From the NCBI GenBank assembly GCA_015680685.1, contig MNCI01005370.1:791124-855123 (forward strand): a stretch of 64,000 nt of DNA, given 5' to 3'. Under the pieces are notes generated by a model, which made no database searches, had not been told where the DNA came from, and was given only the letters and a program-made list of their open reading frames with translations. Source of the DNA: Gnetum montanum (Eukaryota; Streptophyta; Gnetopsida; Gnetales; Gnetaceae). This document shows positions 55,681 through 64,000 of the stretch, in pieces. Position 1 is the stretch's first letter. Every line of letters begins with the position of its first letter. The position numbers and the translations under genes are program-made.

Positions 55681-58600
55681 ACCTTTCATAGATGTCTCAT
55701 TTAAATGCTCAACTCTATAGCAAGCTTGTTCCTTGTGAAGTTTGATCTTTCAATTTAGCCTCAAACATTGTTTTCTTGGTATTTAAGCTTCCTAAAACCT
55801 TGTTGAATCTTCCACATTTGTTGGGTTGATTATGTTCTTTTTTAGATCTTTGAATGTTTGATATTTCTTTAGCATAAATGGGTATTACTAAATCTAAACC
55901 TTGGTCGATATTTGGTCTTCACTAATGGTTTAATTGGGATCTTTATCCTATCCTTTTAACCTCTTAGATCCTTGTTATGTGCATCTCCCATGTCTTGATT
56001 TTAGTAAGCTTCTCATTGAGTTTCTAAGTTTTGAAACACCTTGCTTAGACAAATGGTTATTTCATGGTTGGAGTATTGATCGCTGCATGGTTTTTGATAA
56101 TTGGAGATCCTAGTCTTCTATTGTTTTGGGTTAATTAATTTTCTTGAAAGCTATGGAATTAGTTTTCTTATTTTTTGGATGTGTGTGTGTGTGTGCTCGC
56201 ATGTGTATTATTGGGATATTGTTTAAGAAATGTGATATTTCTTTGGATGCTAAGTTTGGTTCCTTGTAATGTTGACTTTCCATGTGATTAGTTGGATTTG
56301 ATGGCGTTATGTTACACTTTGGATTGGTGTCCTTGTGAGGATTCCTTAGATTATTAGATCTCTTTGATGAGGTAGATTCTTTTAGTTTTTTTATTTTCCT
56401 CCACCATGAGTTTGGATATCATGTTTGTATGTTTATTAGTTGATTATTGTTGGAACTAGCATTGAGTTTGTGTAGCTGATTAAAGATGGAGTCTATGGAG
56501 ATGTTTTTTAATTAATCCCCATTGGGATGCATTAGTATGACTTTCATTATATTCTTCATCCTATGTGAGAGGGTGATTCCATGGCTTATTGGTATTTTTT
56601 TTATGCCTCTAAAACATTAGAGTTGAGTCTTGTTAGATGCCTCTAGCACTAGTATGTTTGGAAACATTTGAAGTGAGTCTTGGGGATGCTTCATGTATCA
56701 TTTGAGACTAATAATAAATCTATGCACATGGTAATTTGATATTTTGGTTTGGATATATTTTGATTTTGGAAATTGGTAAGTACACATGATAGCTTGATAC
56801 ACATTTGACACTAAGTGTGATGTGTGCTAGCCTCCTTGTTTGTGGTGATGGTTGGAGTTGGAAAATCTTGGTTTTGATTGTGCTTGATGGTTGGATGTTT
56901 GGGTATATATTTGTATGTTTGTTTAGATGTTTTTGGACTAACATGTTTTTCAGGTCAACCATGATCCTCCTAACTCTCATGAGATTTGACTGTTCTTTGA
57001 TTAGAGATGGTGCTAAAGTTTCACACTTTATTTTATACTAATAACCCATTTTATTTAAAGGTTGATCAGAATGAGAGGAGATTGAAGATCGTAGATGGTT
57101 CACTAAGTTATTGTGGTGTGATTGATGATGTTTTGTTCTAGTTTGAGATTTGGGTTATTATGTATTTGGAATTTTAGTGTTGTATTAGACATTCTTTCCT
57201 CTTTTCCCAATTTTTGAATTTATGGATTATGTATAGATTAGACCTTTGACATTATGCTTATTATATATATTTATGAAAATTTAGATTTGTGATTTATATC
57301 TTTTTCTAGTTAGATGTCTCATTTTTAGCATATATGTTTATCATGATTTTTATATTTATGCATTTCTTTTCTTCCACTATTTAGTTTTTTCTCTTTCCTT
57401 AGGTCATGGCTTCATGCTAGGTTCCTTTGTTTTCTTTCATTGTGAGTTTGTTCATTACCTTGTTCCTTGCCATGATGAATTATCCATTTGGGTTTTTACC
57501 CAATGTAATGTTCTACAACCTAAGGCACAAAAAGTAGGATTTTACATAAAGTACAAAAAAAATATGAAAGTCATATTCCAAGAATAGATAGTACTTAAGA
57601 TCCTCACATCACTCTCTTTCTCTCAAGGATCAAAGCCATATAAGGATGACTTCCCCTCACTCCCTCATATAATTGTTCAAGATGGCTTACAACAAGAGTG
57701 CTCAAGATTAGCTCAACTCTCCTTTCTTAAGACACTCTCTTCCTCTCTCAAGAGGCTTTCCCTCTCTCTCTCAAGACATTCTCTAAACTCATCCTAAGCT
57801 TAGGACCTTAATGCCAATTTATAGCTTTTTTGATCACCTTTTACTTTTCCTTGATGCTACAATTTCAAAAATATGTCAATTGAACTTTGCCTTTAAAATA
57901 CCAGATGCCACGTCCTAAATTTAACCATAGATAGATCATAAAATCACTTATGGATCATGATAAGTAAATATTAATCACTTAATAGATCCTTAAACAACTT
58001 AAACACTTATAAAAGCATATAAATACTTAAAAAATTTATAAGATAGAATTCTCTTGAAAATCCACATAAATACATCTATGCCGCTTAGGCCTTGTTACAA
58101 AATGAATTAGAGTTCATAAAATATCATATTCATGGCTAAATTACAAAATTCATATATGGCCAAAAACATAATAGGAAGGACATAAGAGATAATCTCTCAT
58201 CTAATGTTGATTCTTGTTTTATCTCCACCTTGACAATCTCCAAAGCTTCTAGCTAAATCTGCATGGAACACATGTAGGAAGGGTTAGAACACTTTCTCAA
58301 TAGAGGAAATTCCCTTAGAAGCTCCTTGGAAGAAAATTGAAAAATGGGGCCTAAGCTACTAAAAACATATTGTTAATGCCACCAAAATGTACATCCACTA
58401 CAGTTAACCATAACTAAAGGTGTATTCTCAAAAACATTAACTTATAGTTAACCATAAAATGCATGAATTATTCTTAAATATTTGGATTACTCATAACAAT
58501 GGCATTCCTGTGAGGTTCTTAGCATTAGACATTAGAATAACTACAAAGTTGATACTAACTAGAACAAACCCTCATGCAAGACAAGAATAACTATTGAAGT

Positions 58601-59885
58601 ATAAATCTTCATGCATGTCCAAACCAACTATTGAATTATCTAATAGCTAGCATTAATCCTATAGCTCCTCTTAGGTCCTAGCTTGTCACACAATTTAAAA
58701 TATCATTTCCTCAAGTTGACATGGTCAGTTGAACTCCAACAAATGCTTGCACAATGACAAGAAGTTCCAAACAAGGCATGATACTAAGTAAACTTCAATC
58801 CCCAAGCCAACATACTAGTAGCCTTCTAAAATTGTATAAATTTATGTTCTCTTACATGATTGATCAAGTATTCCAACACATTAAATGCATCCATACACAC
58901 TTGAAATGTTTACAAGTTGATGTTATTTGAATGCATCATTTTTGCCTAATGTCAAGATGAATGCACTGCTTTGAAAAAATTGCAAAAGATGTATCAAGAC
59001 TTTCATTATAACCTCTAAGTAAGCCATGATATAGGTCGTGACATATGAAAATACTGTCGTTACCACCATCATTGGGAGGAGATGATGTAATATAAAGATT
59101 AGGTTAAAATTCAAAGTAGAAAGTCATGAAAATAGTGAATTGTGAATTGATCATAAAAAACTAAGGTTAGATCAATAACACATGTAATATAAATAGAACA
59201 ATAATGCAAATGATCAAAAAAGAAAGCGAGGTAAAAGAAGGTAAGCTTCTTATCATAATAGATGAAAAGAAGAATATTTCATCTACCTTGAGAGATCAGT
59301 CACCAAAGGTTTACTAATCAAGAATAAGTTCAAATTTAGAAATCACCAAGGGATTCGCCAAGCACAACCATAAGCAATAGATTAGAGAGAGAGCAATGCA
59401 TAATTAATGCCAAAAAAAGCCAATGTTGCCAAGTAATTAGAGGCTCAAAAGGTAAGCTTTTAACAATTTCAAGAATAAAGAATTAATAATTATTTTCTCA
59501 AATAAGGTAAAATGTATCCATAAAAATGGTTTAGTGATCAACCAATGGGTTAAAATCATCAAAAGAATACTATAATGTGTTACATGTTTAATAATGAGTT
59601 CTAAGATAAAATAAAGGATTAACTGGAGTAAATATCTAATAACATGTCCTATAATCATATACTTACTTTATTTCAAAATTATAGAATAAAATAAAATATG
59701 AAAATATAAATGTAAACATTAATAAAGTATTAGTAATAGATTACCATCATCCCTCTAGCCTCTCCAACTTTAGAAGCAACAAGAACTAGTAAGGATACTT
59801 ACAAAATATACCCAAATAAAAATAAAAGATAAAAGAATATAAAATACCAAAATATGGTATCTAAGCAAGAGTTAAGATTACAAAT
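55681..59885. other. Intergenic spacer, no gene seen
   Basis: A (GT)n run lies at 56177-56194. A minus-strand TATA-like AGCTATAAATTGG at about 57819-57831, with a CT-rich stretch at 57601-57790, could be part of an unrelated LTR between about 57513 and 58100, but no paired copy is visible. The remaining sequence is AT-rich with no recognisable domain. Frames at 56720-57041 overlap on both strands and are not convincing. Confidence 0.4.
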
Positions 59886-60550
59886 TGATGGGACGTGATA
59901 TCACATGGGCCGCGATATCNTAGGAACTCCAAAGTGAGCATATCTTTATTCAAGCAAATATTGTACCTGAACACAAGTTTGTGTACAAAAATAAAGACGA
60001 ACTTCTTGGTTAAACATTGCAACCTTGCAGTACATGGACTAAGCTAATTAGGAATTTATTTACTATTATTTATTATTCATCCTTTAAATTCTTTATTAGT
60101 TCATTAAGTCTCTCTCAACCCTTATCCCATAGTTAAGTGCATTCAGGACGACCGCTTCGAGCACGTGCATTATGCTTGGTAATCCTAGTAACGAATAGCA
60201 TTTGGCAGCCAAGGTTGCATTGGTTCAGGGTGTGAACAGTAAGTGGGAACGGATGTTGATGCTAGGTTAATTAAGGATTAGGTTAGTTAGTTAAAGTTAG
60301 TCAATTAGTCTCTTCACCCTTCACCTCATTAGCATAGGAGATAAAACAGAAAAGATATAAAAATCACATACCTTAGACTTAGTTAACCATACAACCGTGA
60401 CAACTACAAGTAAGTCTGGGAAGACAATGAATGATTAACCTTAAGTGTTCCATAAGGCATGTAGGCACTTAGTCTATAGAGTTCGACCGGATCGTGTGTG
60501 TAACGCTCATATTCGTATGGTTGAGTGTAGGGGTACCTCGCCACTCATCA
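59886..60550 (+). repeat. 5' LTR of element G, with internal deletion or assembly gap
   Basis: Starts TGATGGGACGTGATATCAC, ends GGGGTACCTCGCCACTCATCA. After two GATATC cores (59897-59902 and 59914-59919, 17 bp apart) an N at 59920 is followed directly by sequence just before CTTTATTCAAG; the TATA box and roughly 100 bp present in A and F are missing. The leader arms are CCGCTT 60152-60157 and AAGTGG 60241-60246. The end block matches A and F. Confidence 0.85.
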
Positions 60551-60551
60551 T

Positions 60552-60570
60552 TGGCGCCGTTACCGGAGAC
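60552..60570 (+). other. Primer-binding site of element G
   Basis: TGGCGCCGTTACCGGAGAC, one base after the LTR end. It closely resembles the primer site of Athila-like plant elements, usually assigned to tRNA-Asp. It is the intact reference for the degraded sites at 19139 and 20708. Confidence 0.88.
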
Positions 60571-60695
60571 TAAGTGTTTGTGTGCTAAGTAGAACATAGG
60601 AAATTATCCACATCGTTGGGAGCTTAAACTAACCCTTAGGGTTAATTAAATAGAAAATTAAATAATGGTTAATCAGCACACCGAATAAAATAACA

Positions 60696-63260
60696 ATGTC
60701 TTCTTCTTCGAACAAAAGCAATTCACCACCTAGGGATCACACAAGAGACCGTTTGCAATCTAATACACATAACCAAAATCTACCAGTTCCTCAGGAATAC
60801 AGTGTGGTATATATTCATCCTGATGAGTATATACCCATCTTTACTTTTATCCTCCATCAGGATGAACAGCTGCGTTGGCGTGATTTGCAAGGTGACATAG
60901 TGTTACCTCCAGATCGTGCTGTCCCTAACATGCTCCTTTGTGCTCTTACACAGATCAATGTGACATAGCTATATGCTGAATACGTTGCAGAAGATTATAA
61001 CATAAGGGACTACCATCCCACAGAAGTGCAACATCAATGCGACTTGCGGTAGGAGAGTTACCACACATCGTTGAAGGGCAAAGGTCCCCGTAATGCTTCG
61101 CCCGTCATAAGAGAAGTTAAGGGTGGTGAACCTATCTCAATAGGTTCTCCACAAGACAATGTTACTCCTCCTAACAATAGTGAGAAGGTGGGGTATCAAA
61201 ACCTATGCTCTACGATACAAAACTCTGGTTCTGATCCCCATGAACGCCAACTATTCATTGAGGGAACAAAAACACATGACAAGGGTGAGCATTCTGATCG
61301 TCATCACGATCGGGGCAGGGAACACCGAAGAGAAGGCAGGAGACATCGTCATGGTGATGGCTCTCCTTCTTCTTCCCCTTCATCAGATCATTCACCCTCT
61401 CCTTCCACATCAGGGCGCAACCACAAAGAGCATAACGGTGAGGATAAGGGTAAGCGAGATGAGAGACCTCGATGAGAGAGTCAAGAGAGAGGACGAGGGC
61501 AGTCAAGAGAATCAAGGCATGAATGAAGGGAAAGTAGGGAACAACGTAGATATCATAGACGTCATGAAAGAGATGATAATGATGAGCCCCTACTTGCAAC
61601 CTGGAGTATGCTAGATATAATGGAGGCAGTTAGAATACCGACAAGGCATCAAAGAGATAGTCAGATCAAAAGATTAGATATGAATAATATCCCACGCTTC
61701 GAAGGGGGATACAATGCTAATCTGCAAAATCATTTATAGGCATTCCACAATGTTTGCACCTTGCAAAATATAGAGAATGAGTGGGAGAAATTAAAGTTGT
61801 TTCCTAGGATACTCATAAAGGAAGTAGAGAGTTGGTACTGGTCCTTAGAACTAGAAACCATTAGGAGGTGGAGTATGATGTTAGAATTGTTCAACGTAAA
61901 TATCAAACATACTCCAGAGTTTTCAACTTGTGTAAGCAGATCCAAGGATGGAAGCAGGGTAATCACGAACCCTTGGATGCTGCCATGGGCCGATATTATG
62001 CATTGCTACATCGTTGCCCGGGCCATGGTTACGCACAATAGGATCAACTCCGCCACCTCGTAGATGGGCTAAGACATGAGACTAGGAGAACCCTTGGGAC
62101 TTATGCCCAAGGGAGACTATCTGAGCTTAGATCCCATGAAATTCATCGATTGTTGGAGCAAGTAGCCAAAGAAGAAGGGGAGCTATGGAAAAGAGAAAGC
62201 ACAGAAGAATATAACCGTGATCCTTCCCTTTGGAAGAAGGGAGTGAGATTTTGTGATGAGGAGGATGAGTCACCACTCGAAGAGTTGGTGAACAGAAAAA
62301 CCTTGCCACTTCAAAAGCTAACAACAGAAGTATCGGCTAAGGTAGATGAAATATGGAGCTCTTTAGATAGCAAAATTGAAACTGTCCTGAAAATCGTAGA
62401 GGAATCTAAGGAGGAACGAAGTAGTGCCAATGATAAGAAAAAGCGAAGAGATTCAGGCCATGCACGTAACAAGGGTAAGGGGAAAATGACTATCTCCGAT
62501 GAGGTTGTGGATTCTAACACAAACAATAACGGTGGATGTGAGATTTGCCAATATGACCATCCTAAGTGATGTTGTCCAATAATATCACATCTGCAAGAGT
62601 CCGAGGTGTATGCGCTCAACCCAAGACTTAACAAATGGCGAGCACCCCGAAGGTTACCTTATCCCCAAGGTAACCCAAGGCAGTTTCACCAACCGTTAAC
62701 ATATTATCCAAGTGGAACTCTACCACAACCTATCGGCCAACACCAGCAATGGCAACACCCACAGTCATGGGGGATGCCACCGCCTAAACAACAATACCCT
62801 TACCGACAACTAAATCCTTATGGCTATTACGTGCAGCAGCTGGTTTCTCCAAGTGACTCTATGGATCACACAACTCCACATCGACACTACCAAGTTTGGG
62901 AGTATTTTAGATCTCCTTCTCCTCCTAGAGATGCTCCATATCCATACCATCCTCCAAATCCATCCGTCACTCTTACGCTGGTAGTTCCACTACCATCCAC
63001 TCAAACAATGCAAGGGGAACTCCCCACTCAACCGCAACAACGCACTGCTACGGGAGCCGTAAATCTTCAACCTACTACTGGTTCTGAAAACCATAAAAAG
63101 AGAAGACCTTTCTTCATAACCAAAAGCCCAAACAAGCTCTCACAACCACAAGCGATTGATTTTGTGCACACACCTCCAACAAATAAAGCTTCGAAGCTCC
63201 CTTCAAACCAACACCAGAGCTTAACGCATACGATTATGTTAACACATACCGTTATTGACT
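60696..63260 (+). pseudogene. gag of element G
   Basis: ATG at 60696 opens a Ser/Asn-rich N-terminus with PDEYIPIFTFILHQDEQLRW. A His/Arg/Ser-rich linker (61250-61480) follows, then the capsid-like region at 61620-62120 (MNNIPRFEGGYNANLQNH, KLKLFPRILIKEVESWY, HRCPGHGYAQ), a charged coiled-coil-like segment (62150-62500), a zinc knuckle CEICQYDHPK*CC (62536-62574), and a Pro/Gln/Tyr-rich tail to 63260. A one-base deletion near 61896 shifts the frame inside a conserved FN-KYQTYSRV segment. In-frame stops lie at about 60966, 61050, 61473, 61737, 62038 and 62567. Gag would assemble particles and bind element RNA. Confidence 0.82.
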
Positions 63261-63760
63261 AGATCAAGGTAGGCCACCTTCCTAGAAAACTCTCTGATCC
63301 TGGAAGTCCCTTAATCTATCTACAAGTTGCTGGGAATGAACCTCATAAGGCTCTTCTTGACTCAAGATCCGAAGTCAACTTAATTTCACGAGAAATGTAT
63401 CAAGCTTGGAACCTGCCCCAACTCAAGAAGAGCAATATTGAACTTGAGCTGGCTGACCAATCCATCACCATTCCCTTGGGATTGGTGGAGGACATTGTTA
63501 CAAATATGTGTGATTGGTCATACCCAGCTGATTTCCTAGTGATAGAAGTCAACAACAACAAAGGCGACTTCCCAATTATAATGGGAAGGGCATGGTTGAG
63601 TACAATAGATGTGTGCCTAGGGATCTGTGATCTTTCCTTGGAGATATCTAAGATAAACATTTATGAAAAGATCGAGAAGAAGAAAGTTCTGTGCATCACA
63701 TACAGTGACTCAAAGGGTGATGACATGGAGGAATGCTCAGCATCTCCTTCATGCAACTAG
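63261..63760 (+). pseudogene. Protease domain of element G
   Basis: Same frame as the second half of gag, after a stop at 63260. IKVGHLPRKLSDPGSPLIYL leads to ALLDSRSEVNLIS at 63351-63389, where the Gly of D-S-G is Arg, so activity is doubtful. NMCDWSYPADFLVIEV, DFPIIMGRAWLSTIDVCLG and CDLSLEISK follow, ending at a stop at 63760. The domain order and these strings match H, D and E. Confidence 0.78.
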
Positions 63761-64000
63761 TGTGCCCTAGAAACTCAAATAGAAAGGTGCCTGTATGTAG
63801 CAACCACACAACAAGTGGACACCCCGTGGTTGATAGCTAATTGAAAGAGCAACCCACCAACATGCATGGAACAAACTGGGGGAACAACTCATAGCCATAA
63901 CGACGACATAGATACATTGGAATATGAGCATCGCCAACTTCCACCCCTTAATCTAAGAACATCAATTGGGAGAAGTTGGACACTTCTAAGAAATTCAAAT
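63761..64000 (+). pseudogene. Post-protease tail of element G
   Basis: A frame with DTPWLIAN, TLEYEHRQLPPLNLRTSIGR and SWTLLRNSN. H has the equivalent KGTQWLINDPESNK and ELE*VHHQL (about 40925-41045), just before its reverse transcriptase. The window ends here. Confidence 0.6.

Larger units (their letters stand above)
59886..64000 (+). mobile_element. Element G: Athila/Tat-like element with 5' LTR, PBS, gag and protease (continues beyond window)
   Basis: 5' LTR 59886-60550, PBS 60552-60570, untranslated leader, gag from 60696, protease to about 63760, and a post-protease tail running off the window. It is the best-preserved gag-protease of the family: few stops and one clear single-base frameshift. 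Whether RT and integrase follow cannot be seen. The last 67 bases match the beginning of the window with about six differences, where element A lacks pol. Confidence 0.88.

Overview
This window is plant nuclear DNA made almost entirely of decayed, nested LTR retrotransposons. I found no host gene, structural RNA gene or CRISPR array. The recognisable coding remnants are Ty3/gypsy-type. Most resemble the plant-specific Athila/Tat group: the primer-binding site looks like TGGCGCCGTTACCGGAGAC, and the reverse transcriptase carries FMDD. One is a chromovirus-like integrase with a C-terminal chromodomain-like stretch. Heavy TE content, AT-rich spacers and ubiquitous stop codons suggest a large-genome seed plant. 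The species cannot be named from the sequence.

Layout. Element A (+; 1-2076) is the 3' end of an element with a 1043-bp LTR at 1034-2076. Next comes a gene-free, repeat-bearing spacer (2077-8586). A three-level nest follows. Element D (+) has its 5' LTR split into 8587-8771 and 20053-20706. Element C (-; 8772-20052) inserted in that LTR. Element B (-; 9130-13975) inserted in the 3' LTR of C. D continues with gag, protease and the N-terminal half of a second ORF ('ORF2') up to about 27300. There it abuts element E (-; 27310-36190), which holds the C-terminal half of ORF2 and then, at higher coordinates, protease and gag. A solo LTR, F (+; 31313-32118), sits in E with a perfect TCAAG duplication. 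After a spacer and a coiled-coil remnant (37590-38320, -) comes H (+; 38330-43390), the only copy with gag, protease, RT, RNase H and integrase, all broken. An AT-rich spacer with SINE-like copies (43391-48687) leads to I (+, RNase H and integrase), J (-, a chimera of ORF2 and gag) and K (+, chromovirus integrase plus LTR). After another spacer, element G (+; 59886 to the window edge) has an LTR, a clear PBS, gag and protease. Its last 67 bases match the first 67 bases of the window.

How the parts relate. A, B, C, D, E and probably G share LTR, PBS, PPT and leader features but differ in cargo: gag-protease only (A, C), ORF2 only (B), or gag-protease plus ORF2 (D, E). They look like a non-autonomous family that would need reverse transcriptase and integrase from an H/I-type relative. 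ORF2 resembles, from memory, the 'putative plant transposon protein' domain followed by coiled coil.

The most interesting signals are non-coding. (1) In the U5/leader part of several LTRs, two pairs of complementary arms lie in the interleaved order i-j-i'-j' expected of a pseudoknot, and the arms differ between copies with compensatory changes. (2) Palindromic GATATC arrays lie just upstream of the LTR TATA box. (3) The unrelated LTR of K carries a 20-bp-phased array of AGATGTCT/AGACATCT built into 112-bp repeats.
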